Shown here piece after piece: positions 37,316 through 44,535 of a DNA stretch of 52,374 bases. The stretch is from Betaproteobacteria bacterium. Lineage in GTDB: Bacteria; Pseudomonadota; Gammaproteobacteria; Burkholderiales; SG8-41. A program made the translations under genes and the position numbers. The first letter of the stretch is position 1; each line of letters opens with the position of its first letter. The notes beneath the pieces are model-generated. The model was given only the letters and a program-made list of their open reading frames with translations. It made no database searches and had not been told where the DNA came from. The DNA lies in NCBI GenBank assembly GCA_021730905.1, contig JAKFYK010000026.1:1-52374 (forward strand), given 5' to 3'.

Positions 37316-38206
37316 ATGCAAATTGGATTCATCGGCTTGGGCGCGATGGGCGCCATCATCGTGCAGCGTTTGATGGCGGCGGGACACGCTGTCACTGGCT
37401 GGAACCGCTCGCGCGACAAGGCAGAGACGCTCATCCGATCAGGCATGCGCTGGGCCGACTCGCCGCGCGAAGTGGCCGCCGCGTCGGAAATCGTTTTCTC
37501 CATCGTCACTGATGCCGATGCGGTCCAAACCGTGGCGCTGGGAGCGGACGGAATTATTTCCGGACTCAAAAAAGGCGGCATCTATCTCGACATGAGCACG
37601 ATCGCGCCCGAACCCAGCCGCACGATTGCCGCCGCGTTCGCCAAAGCGGGATTGACCATGCTCGATGCGCCGATTTCCGGCAGCCCGGTGACACTGGTGC
37701 AGGGTAATGCCTCGACGATGGTGGGCGGCGACAAAGCCGCTTATGAGCGCGTGCTGCCGGTGCTGCTCGCCATCGGTCCGAAATCAACTTATATTGGCGG
37801 CAGCGGCCTCGCGGTGCAAATGAAGCTTTCGGTCAATGCGCTGCTGATGATCGAAGTCATCGCTTTCGGCGAGGCCGTGGCACTGGCCGAAAAAGGCGGT
37901 GTGTCACGCGAGATCGCCGTGGATGCGATACTCAAGAGCGTCGCTGCCTCGCCCGTACTCGGGTATCGCGGACCCTTTATCCTTCAAGGTAAAATGCCCA
38001 AGGTGCCGCTGGCCGACGTCACATTGCAACAGAAAGACATGTTGTTGGTGTTGGAACAAGGCCGCAAACTCGGTTCACCCACGCCGCTCGCGGCGGCAGC
38101 TAACGAGATGATGAACGCCTGCCGCGGACTTGGCATCGATCATCACGATTTTGTCATTGCACACGAAGCTTACCGCCGTCTCGGCGGACAAAAGGATTCC
38201 CTATGA
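37316..38206 (+). CDS. NAD(P)-dependent 3-hydroxyisobutyrate dehydrogenase-family oxidoreductase
   Basis: 296 residues of the beta-hydroxyacid dehydrogenase family. Motifs: MQIGFIGLGAMGAIIVQRLM (GxGxMG), YLDMSTIAPEPSRTIA, LDAPISGSPVTLVQGNASTM, and the catalytic Lys in VQMKLSVNALLM (the usual GxGxxxKxxxN region reads GSGLAVQMKLSVN). Candidates include tartronate semialdehyde and 3-hydroxyisobutyrate as substrates. GGAGAT precedes the ATG at 37316. The cupin gene overlaps by four bases (ATGA), so they are translationally coupled. Confidence 0.9.
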   Translation: MQIGFIGLGAMGAIIVQRLMAAGHAVTGWNRSRDKAETLIRSGMRWADSPREVAAASEIVFSIVTDADAVQTVALGADGIISGLKKGGIYLDMSTIAPEPSRTIAAAFAKAGLTMLDAPISGSPVTLVQGNASTMVGGDKAAYERVLPVLLAIGPKSTYIGGSGLAVQMKLSVNALLMIEVIAFGEAVALAEKGGVSREIAVDAILKSVAASPVLGYRGPFILQGKMPKVPLADVTLQQKDMLLVLEQGRKLGSPTPLAAAANEMMNACRGLGIDHHDFVIAHEAYRRLGGQKDSL

Positions 38207-38637
38207 AACCCGATCAATACACCACACTTAAACCCTACAAAACGAGCCTCAAGGATGCACCCAAAGTCGGCGGTCTCAAGGAGAAAGACGGTTGGGTCAA
38301 CATGCAGGTGCAGTTTTTGATTAATCAGAAGACCTGCAACTCCGACAAGCTGCTGGTGGGCTGGACAGTGCTGCCGCCGGGCGCGCAACATGACCGTCAT
38401 CGACATTTCAATTGCGACGAATTCTGGATCGTCATCAAGGGCCGCGGCGTAATGTACGGCAACGACGGCGAAGAAATACCATCAAGCGAAGGCGATGTGG
38501 TATTCACGCCGCGCGGTCACTGGCATGGCTTCAAAAACACATCGAACGAAGACGTGGTGCTGGCGTGGGGCTGGAGCGGCGCGGGTTCGCTGGAAGCGGC
38601 AGGTTATGAATCGATTGAAGGCGGCCGCACGCATTGA
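38203..38637 (+). CDS. Cupin domain-containing protein
   Basis: 144 residues with the conserved cupin barrel. Motif 1 is visible as LPPGAQHDRHRHFNCDEFWIV (metal-binding His-x-His and Glu) and motif 2 as FTPRGHWHGFKNTS. It could be a small dioxygenase, isomerase or sugar-binding protein. ATGA overlap with the preceding dehydrogenase implies a shared pathway. Confidence 0.88.
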   Translation: MKPDQYTTLKPYKTSLKDAPKVGGLKEKDGWVNMQVQFLINQKTCNSDKLLVGWTVLPPGAQHDRHRHFNCDEFWIVIKGRGVMYGNDGEEIPSSEGDVVFTPRGHWHGFKNTSNEDVVLAWGWSGAGSLEAAGYESIEGGRTH

Positions 38638-38640
38638 CGC

Positions 38641-38718
38641 GCCTTAGCACTGGCAATGATAGATCCTCTCATTGCAGAGGGCGAAGTCATCATTACCGGC
38701 TCAATCACGCCACCGTTA
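38641..38718 (+). pseudogene. Remnant of a hydratase/fumarylacetoacetase-type gene (C-terminal fragment)
   Basis: In the frame of the cupin gene, just after its stop, the bases encode ALALAMIDPLIAEGEVIITG followed by SITPP. This looks like the C-terminal GEVIxTGSxTPP segment of 2-keto-4-pentenoate hydratase/FAH proteins. Everything before and after is missing. The match is by eye over about 25 residues only. Confidence 0.4.
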
Positions 38719-39328
38719 ATTCAGCGCGCCCGGCTTGCCTTTCGCCATTGCGATCAGATCTTTTACGTTCTTGACCGGCAGCGTCGGATGCACCACCAGC
38801 GTATGGGGGGTCACGCCTACCAGCGCCACCTGCGCGAAATCACGCGCCGCGTCGTACGGCAGTTTCGGATAAAGCGTCTGGTTAATCGCGGTGGCATTGT
38901 GAATAACCATCAGCGTGTAGCCATCGGGGGGGCGCCGAAGCGCGGAGCAGGGGCTCCATTCATGGGGATGCGACCGCGTAGGCGCGCATACGACCGTGGT
39001 TCTACATTCGGCGCGTGCATCCCGCTACCGGATCGCATCCACGCGCGAAGCGCGCGGAACCTGCTCCGCCGTCCGCGGTCGCTTTCGCCACCATGTCGGT
39101 GCCGACATTGCTGCCCGCGCCAGGGCGGTTTTCAACGATGACGCTTTGCTTGAATGATTTGGTCAAACGCTGAGCAATGAAGCGCGCGGAGATGTCATTG
39201 CCGCCACCCGGCGTGAAAGGCACGATCAGGCGTATGGTTTTGGTGGGATAGTTTTGCGCAAGCGCCGGCACGACAGTGCTGCCCAACAATACGAGCATGG
39301 GGATGCAACGAATAGTTCGTCGATACAT
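38716..39328 (-). pseudogene. Bug/TctC family gene, disrupted and 3'-truncated
   Basis: From ATG 39326-39328 the frame encodes a signal peptide and Bug N-terminus (YPTKTIRLIVPFTPGGGNDI, VIVENRPGAGSNVGTDMVAK) up to ATADG. There a roughly 145-bp GC-rich palindromic element breaks the frame. Beyond it the Bug sequence resumes (DGYTLMVIHNATAINQTLYP, KLPYDAARDFAQVALVGV, AMAKGKPGALN) and then stops at TAA 38716-38718 with the last 160-170 residues absent. Intact Bug neighbours are about 325 residues. The gene directly follows the intact Bug (6) on the same strand. Confidence 0.88.
38926..39072. mobile_element. Palindromic MITE/REP-like insertion in the Bug pseudogene
   Basis: GC-rich 145-bp insert with terminal inverted repeats GCGGAGCAGG (38942-38951) and CCTGCTCCGC (39060-39069), and a nested pair GGGATGCGACC/GGATCGCATCC. 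An internal hairpin CGCGCGAAGCGCGCG lies near the right end. It carries no coding frame. It sits between two halves of one Bug codon region (GACGGC on one side, GATGGC on the other), suggesting insertion with little or no target duplication. Confidence 0.65.
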
Positions 39329-39351
39329 GGCGAAACCCTCAAAAAAAATCG

Positions 39352-40326
39352 TCATCGGTTTGGGTTTGCCTGCAGCCCCGCCGCCTTGACGACGCGGGTC
39401 CATTTGACAATCTCGGATTTGATGGTGGCATCAAACGCTTCCGGCGTGCCGCTGAGCGGTTCATAACCCTGCTCCGCGAGTTGCCTGCGGGGTTCCGCTT
39501 GCGCCAGAACCTTGCGCAGTTCGGCATTGAGCCGCTGCACAATACCACGCGGTATGCCCGCAGGCGCGAGCACCCCCTGCCACGAAATCGCTTCGTAACC
39601 TGGAACACCGGATTCCGCAACCGTGGGAATCTCCGGCGTCGCCTTCGAGCGTTCAATGCTGGTGATCGCCAGCGCGCGCAAACGTCCGGCTTTCACCTGC
39701 GGCATCGCGGGTGCCATGGTCGACACCATCGCCGCAACGCGTCCGCCAAGCACATCGATCAGCGCTGGCGGGCTGCCCTTGTAGGGAATATGCACGAGTT
39801 TGATGCCGGCCATCACGTTGAGCAATTCGCCCGCCAGATGTTGCGAGCTTCCGGTGCCTGATGATGCAAAATCCACTTGCTCCGGCCGCGCTTTGGCGAG
39901 CGCCACCAACGCTTTGATGCTGGTCACCGGCAACGAGGGATGCACTATCCACAGATTCGGCTGCTGCGACAATAACGTTATTGACGTGAAATCGCGCAAG
40001 GTGTCATACGGTAATTTCACGCCCATCGCCGGATTGGTGGCATGCGAGGTGGCGACTTGCAACAGCGTATAGCCGTCGCCCACTGCTTTCGCCACTGCAT
40101 CGGAACCGATAATGCCCGTCGCACCAGGGCGATTGTCAATGATCACCTGCTGACCCAGCGCATCGGCGAGCCGCGGCGCGATCACCCGCGCCAGCGTATC
40201 CGATGAACCACCCGGCGCCTGCGGCACAATGTAGCGGATGCTGCGCACCGGATAGTCCTGCGCGCAGACGCCCATTGCCACCAGCAATCCAGCGGCCATG
40301 GAAAAAAATCGCAACGATTTGTTCAT
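39352..40326 (-). CDS. Bug/TctC family substrate-binding protein (6)
   Basis: 324 residues from ATG 40324-40326, with signal peptide (MNKSLRFFSMAAGLLVAMG, ending VCAQD). Motifs: YPVRSIRYIVPQAPGGSSDT, VIIDNRPGATGIIGSDAVAK, PYDTLRDFTSITLLS, FASSGTGSSQHLAGEL and LVHIPYKGSPPALIDVLGGR. It precedes the Bug pseudogene (23 bases between) and is divergent from the CoA-transferase gene, with which it may share regulation. Confidence 0.93.
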   Translation of the reverse strand: MNKSLRFFSMAAGLLVAMGVCAQDYPVRSIRYIVPQAPGGSSDTLARVIAPRLADALGQQVIIDNRPGATGIIGSDAVAKAVGDGYTLLQVATSHATNPAMGVKLPYDTLRDFTSITLLSQQPNLWIVHPSLPVTSIKALVALAKARPEQVDFASSGTGSSQHLAGELLNVMAGIKLVHIPYKGSPPALIDVLGGRVAAMVSTMAPAMPQVKAGRLRALAITSIERSKATPEIPTVAESGVPGYEAISWQGVLAPAGIPRGIVQRLNAELRKVLAQAEPRRQLAEQGYEPLSGTPEAFDATIKSEIVKWTRVVKAAGLQANPNR

Positions 40327-40434
40327 TCCGATCAGACGCACGACGCAAAGGTCAGCGCGCAAATTGAAGTGTGGCACATGCTAACATAAGACATTACACG
40401 CTTCTTTTTCGCAGTGACTTCAACAAAGTTATCG

Positions 40435-41586
40435 ATGCGCCCTCTTTCCGCCATTAAAGTCGTTGAATTCTGTCAGGTGCTGGCGGGCCCGTTCTGCGGC
40501 TGCCTGCTTGCCGACATGGGCGCGGATGTCATCAAAGTCGAGCCGCCCGAGGGCGATCTGATGCGCGCATGGCCGCCCATCGTTGAGGGTTACAGTCAGT
40601 ATTTCGCATCGGTAAACCGCAACAAGCGCTCGGTGGTGCTCGATCTGAAAACACCGCAGGGATTGGCGAATGCGCGCAAGCTCGCGCTGTCCGCCGACGT
40701 GGTACTTGAAAACTTCCGTCCCGGCGTGATGGCAAAATTCGGGCTTGATCACGCCACGCTCGCGAAAGAAAAACCGTCACTCGTCTATTGTTCAATCTCC
40801 GCTTACGGCCAGAGCGGGCCGCGCGCCGGGGAAGGCGGCTTCGACATGACCTTGCAGGCAATGAGCGGCGCGATGAGCGTCACCGGCGACGCCGATGGAC
40901 GTCCTGCGAAATGCGGCATCCCCATTGCCGATTTCACCACCGGCTTGTATGCGGCATTTTCCGTGGCGGCGTCGCTGAACAAGATTGCACGCGCCACGGC
41001 TGGCGACAATGGCGACTACATCGACATATCGATGCTCGGCAGCATGCTGGGCATTGCCAATCTGCAGACCAGCGAGTTGTTCGGCACGGGCCGCGATCCG
41101 GTGCGACTGGGTTCGGCACACCCGATGAACGCGCCCTATGCGGGCTTTCGCTGCCGCGACGGCGACATAGCGCTCGCCGCCGGCACCAACAAGCTGTGGG
41201 CAGCGGCATGTGAGGGTATCGGCCGCAACGATTTGACTGCTGACCCGCGATTCGCCACGCCCTCGTTGCGCGCGAAAAACCAGCATGAACTGCATGATCT
41301 GCTCGAACAAACATTTGCGCAATTCGATGCTGCTCAACTGCTGAAAATTTTTCGTGAACGCGGCGTACCATGCGCGCCGATCAACACCTATTCGCAAGTG
41401 CTGGCGGATCCCCAGGTCGAACATATGCAATGGGTGGAACCCGTCACGCTACCGGGCAACGTTGCCAGCAAAACGGTCATCTCGCCACAACGCGTGTCGG
41501 GCGTGCGTCTCGGCGTCTACCGCAACCCACCCGCACTGGGTGAGCACACCACCGAAGTCCTTGAAGAATTATTTTTAAAAACATGA
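40435..41586 (+). CDS. CaiB/BaiF family CoA transferase
   Basis: About 383 residues of the class III CoA-transferase family (formyl-CoA/carnitine type). Motifs: VVEFCQVLAGPFCGCLLADM, GADVIKVEPPEGD, FASVNRNKRSVVLDLKTPQG, and a GFDMTLQAMSGAMSVTGD segment whose Asp fits the CoA-accepting aspartate. ATG 40435 is taken; a GTG at 40414 would extend it by seven residues. It heads a plus-strand set with an enoyl-CoA hydratase and a quinone oxidoreductase, suggesting CoA activation and beta-oxidation-type breakdown of an organic acid. Its last codons lie in an AT-rich stretch resembling the dispersed repeat. Confidence 0.92.
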   Translation: MRPLSAIKVVEFCQVLAGPFCGCLLADMGADVIKVEPPEGDLMRAWPPIVEGYSQYFASVNRNKRSVVLDLKTPQGLANARKLALSADVVLENFRPGVMAKFGLDHATLAKEKPSLVYCSISAYGQSGPRAGEGGFDMTLQAMSGAMSVTGDADGRPAKCGIPIADFTTGLYAAFSVAASLNKIARATAGDNGDYIDISMLGSMLGIANLQTSELFGTGRDPVRLGSAHPMNAPYAGFRCRDGDIALAAGTNKLWAAACEGIGRNDLTADPRFATPSLRAKNQHELHDLLEQTFAQFDAAQLLKIFRERGVPCAPINTYSQVLADPQVEHMQWVEPVTLPGNVASKTVISPQRVSGVRLGVYRNPPALGEHTTEVLEELFLKT

Positions 41587-41623
41587 TCTCGCATAACTCT
41601 CGTCACTGTCGTTCGCGCCTGGC

Positions 41624-42346
41624 ATGAATGACGATCTCATCCGTCAGCACGACGGCCATCTGACCCGCTTGACGCTGAATCGGCCAGCCAAGGCTAATGC
41701 GCTATCGGCGCCGCTGATCGAAGCCCTGATTGACGCGGTGGATTACGCCTGCACGGATGGCACGCGATTGCTGGTGTTGGAAGGCGCAGGCAATCATTTC
41801 TGCGCGGGCTTTGATTTCACCGGTTATCAAGAGCTGAGCGAAGGCGATCTCGCATTGCGCTTCATACGGATTGAAACGCTTTTGCAGACCCTGCATCATG
41901 CGCCGTTTGAAACACTGGCACTGGCGCACGGCAGGATTTTTGGTGCCGGCGCCGATCTGGTGGCGGTATGCGGCGTACGCATCGCCGCGCCCGCAACGAC
42001 GTTTCGCATGCCGGGCCTGCGCTTCGGCGTGGTGTTGGGCACGCGACGCCTCGCGCACCGCGTCGGCGCCGATCATGCGCGCGCCATTCTTGGCGAGTCA
42101 CGCACCTTCGGCACGGATGAAGCACTGGGCATCAACTTCATCACCGGCATAGCAGAACCGTCGCAGTGGGGCGAAATCGTGCGGCATGCGCAAACCCATA
42201 GCGAGCAACTGACAACGGCCGCGGCCGCCGCCCTGCACCGCCAAACCACGCCCGACACGCGTGCCGACGACATGAATGCGCTCGCACGTTCGGTGAGCAC
42301 GCCCGGTATCAAGGAACGCATACGGATTTACCGAGACAACGTTTAA
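41624..42346 (+). CDS. Enoyl-CoA hydratase/isomerase family protein
   Basis: 240-residue crotonase-fold protein: LTRLTLNRPAKANALSAPLI, GAGNHFCAGFDFTGYQE (first oxyanion strand) and LALAHGRIFGAGADLVAVCG (second oxyanion strand). At the second catalytic position the region reads MPGLRFGVVLGTRRLAHRVG; the Glu pair of canonical hydratases is not obvious, so it may be an isomerase, hydrolase or altered hydratase. It follows the CoA transferase by 37 bases and precedes the oxidoreductase by 11. Confidence 0.88.
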   Translation: MNDDLIRQHDGHLTRLTLNRPAKANALSAPLIEALIDAVDYACTDGTRLLVLEGAGNHFCAGFDFTGYQELSEGDLALRFIRIETLLQTLHHAPFETLALAHGRIFGAGADLVAVCGVRIAAPATTFRMPGLRFGVVLGTRRLAHRVGADHARAILGESRTFGTDEALGINFITGIAEPSQWGEIVRHAQTHSEQLTTAAAAALHRQTTPDTRADDMNALARSVSTPGIKERIRIYRDNV

Positions 42347-42357
42347 GCGAGAAAACC

Positions 42358-43335
42358 ATGGACACCATGAAAGTCATCGAAATCAGCAAGCCGGGCGGGC
42401 CCGAAGTGCTCGCGCTGGCGCAGCGTCCCGTACCCACGCCCAAGACGGGCGAAGTGCTGGTAAAAGTCGCCGCCACGGGCGTTAACGGCCCAGACATGAT
42501 GCAGCGCAAAGGCCTCTACCCCGCACCGGCGGGCGCCTCCGATCTGCTGGGACTTGAAATTTCCGGTGAGGTAGCCGCTGTCGGCGCAGGCGTCGCGCGC
42601 TGGAAAACCGGCGATAAACTGTGCGGGCTTACCAACGGCGGCGGCTACGCCGAGTATTGCGTCATCGATGCAAACCATTGCCTGCCTGTCCCCAAAGGCG
42701 TTGCGCTCGTCGATGCTGCAGGCCTGCCTGAAACCTATTTCACGGTATGGAGCAATGTATTCATCGGCGCAGGCCTTAAAGCCGGAGAAACGTTTCTGGT
42801 TCATGGCGGCGCCGGCGGCATCGGCACTACCTGCATCCAGCTCGGCAAGGCGTTCGGTGCAAAGGTCATCGCCACCGACAGTCCGGACGCGCGCTGCAAA
42901 ATCTGCCGCGATCTGGGCGCCGATCGGGTGATTGACTACCAACAGGAAGACTTCGTCGAAGTGGTGCGCACCGAAGGCGGCGCGAATGTGATACTGGACA
43001 TCGTGGGCGGTCCGAATATCGAAAAAAACATCAAGGCGGCTTCGCCTGATGCGCGAATCATCCAACTCGCCTTTGCCGCCGGTTCCAAGGTTGAAATCAA
43101 CCTGATGCCCATCATGCTGAAGCGCCTGATTTACACCGGCTCCACGCTGCGCACGCGGCCCGTCGCGTTCAAAACGCGCGTGGCGCAGGAGCTGGAAGCG
43201 CAAGTCTGGCCATTGATCGAAGCGGGGAAAATTCGCGTGGTAACCGGGCGCACCTTCGTGCTGGCCGAGGGAGCGCAAGCACACGCGCTGATGGAATCTG
43301 CAGGCCACACCGGGAAAATACTGCTGACGCTATAA
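42358..43335 (+). CDS. NAD(P)H-quinone oxidoreductase-like zinc-free MDR protein (PIG3 type)
   Basis: 325 residues of the medium-chain reductase superfamily, QOR/TP53I3 group: MKVIEISKPGGPEVLALAQR, GVNGPDMMQRKGLYPAPAGA, LGLEISGEVAAVGAGVARWK, FLVHGGAGGIGTTCIQLGKA (NADPH-binding GxGGxG) and FGAKVIATDSPDARC. The zinc-binding cysteines of alcohol dehydrogenases are absent. ACCATGGAC contains the start. Likely reduces quinones or alpha,beta-unsaturated carbonyls in the pathway with the two upstream genes. Confidence 0.9.
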   Translation: MDTMKVIEISKPGGPEVLALAQRPVPTPKTGEVLVKVAATGVNGPDMMQRKGLYPAPAGASDLLGLEISGEVAAVGAGVARWKTGDKLCGLTNGGGYAEYCVIDANHCLPVPKGVALVDAAGLPETYFTVWSNVFIGAGLKAGETFLVHGGAGGIGTTCIQLGKAFGAKVIATDSPDARCKICRDLGADRVIDYQQEDFVEVVRTEGGANVILDIVGGPNIEKNIKAASPDARIIQLAFAAGSKVEINLMPIMLKRLIYTGSTLRTRPVAFKTRVAQELEAQVWPLIEAGKIRVVTGRTFVLAEGAQAHALMESAGHTGKILLTL

Positions 43336-43373
43336 GGTGTGCCGACGCACGGCACGCGCTTCTAAGGCAGCCT

Positions 43374-44342
43374 CTAAGCCGCTGTCCCGTTTTTCGAGGA
43401 TAGCGAATTGCCCTGTTCATTGACCAGCGTGTCCGGCGGCGTACGGCGAAGCATTGATACATCACGCCTGTCGGTAATCTGCTGCGCGTGGCTGATGTTC
43501 TTCTCGAGTTCGCTCAGGTACAGATTGTGCCCATTGAAGTGTTTGTCGAGATAAACATAGTAACCGCCGAGATCCTGCTGCAGCCGCTTGGTAGCGCCTT
43601 TGTAGAATCCGGCGGTCTTGTAAATCAGATCGGACGCCGAGTCGAAAATCACGACTTCCTTGCCATCGTTGCCGACCTTGCGCGCGATGCCACCCAGCAC
43701 GAATTCCGGAAACAGCCGGTCATGACATTTTTCCAGATAGCAGCGGTCGGCCATTTGCGCAAGGATATCGGCGCTGCCAAGTAGACTACCCACCAGGTGG
43801 TAAGACGCAGGGATGCGGATGCTGCTGGTGGGCATTTCATAGCCGGTGAAATGCAGCATGCGCGACGCTGAACGTGCATCGTCGTCCATGCCGATTTGAG
43901 GCAGGTACGATTCCAGAAACGTCACGCCCCGGCCCACATGAGTGGCCGTGTATTCCGCGCCATTCTTGTGGCGGGTATCGCGCCTGTGGCGGATGTAGCC
44001 AACATCATGATAGAGCGCGGCTACCACGCCGAGCCGGAACATGTGTTCATCCAGCCGTGCATCGTTGGTAGCGCGTTTGCAGCCGTCCATCAACCGCGCC
44101 ATCGCCAGCGTTACGTCAAGTACATGCTGAACATCATGATAGTCCGTGTCGCACGCGTGATAATCGGGGTTCTCACCCCGATAAAGGCTGACCACATCAG
44201 TAAACGCCCGGATCACCGACGCGTCGGGATCTCGCTGGTAGAGTTCATTGTAGATGCGGCAAACTTCCCCCGCCACTTGAACGGGGTCTGTGGTATTGAT
44301 TCTGTCGGTAACGTCAAACTCGTTACGACGGTGTTTGGCCAT
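43374..44342 (-). CDS. HD-domain phosphohydrolase, cyclic nucleotide phosphodiesterase-like
   Basis: 322 residues. The HD metal-binding set is visible as DTDYHDVQHVLDVTLAMARL, VAALYHDVGYIRHRRDTRHK and LGSADILAQM. The YHDxxHxxDV/HDxG layout resembles the PDEase I fold rather than HD-GYP. A predicted hydrolase of a cyclic nucleotide or nucleotide signal in the cytoplasm; no membrane segment. It is divergent from the giant AsmA-like coiled-coil gene, with 193 bases between. Confidence 0.85.
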   Translation of the reverse strand: MAKHRRNEFDVTDRINTTDPVQVAGEVCRIYNELYQRDPDASVIRAFTDVVSLYRGENPDYHACDTDYHDVQHVLDVTLAMARLMDGCKRATNDARLDEHMFRLGVVAALYHDVGYIRHRRDTRHKNGAEYTATHVGRGVTFLESYLPQIGMDDDARSASRMLHFTGYEMPTSSIRIPASYHLVGSLLGSADILAQMADRCYLEKCHDRLFPEFVLGGIARKVGNDGKEVVIFDSASDLIYKTAGFYKGATKRLQQDLGGYYVYLDKHFNGHNLYLSELEKNISHAQQITDRRDVSMLRRTPPDTLVNEQGNSLSSKNGTAA

Positions 44343-44535
44343 GTTTGCCCGCTGTCGCGAGAAAATTGGTAGATTTTTGGAGTTTAACTATAATGACTGA
44401 AATACCGCAACGCCAGACAGGTTTCAGCAGACAGAAATTCGCGGAATTGACTTGTATGCGACGTTGGGCTGCTGGCTCAGATAGCCCATTGTGTTTGGAC
44501 CATCGTAAATCGCTTCAAGAACCCGAGACTCGCCG

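Noticed and set aside
41567..41583. Possible tenth copy of the AT-rich repeat at the end of the CoA-transferase gene
   Set aside because: Only AATTATTT..AAAAACA matches; two extra bases and no ACAAATA core, so not counted.
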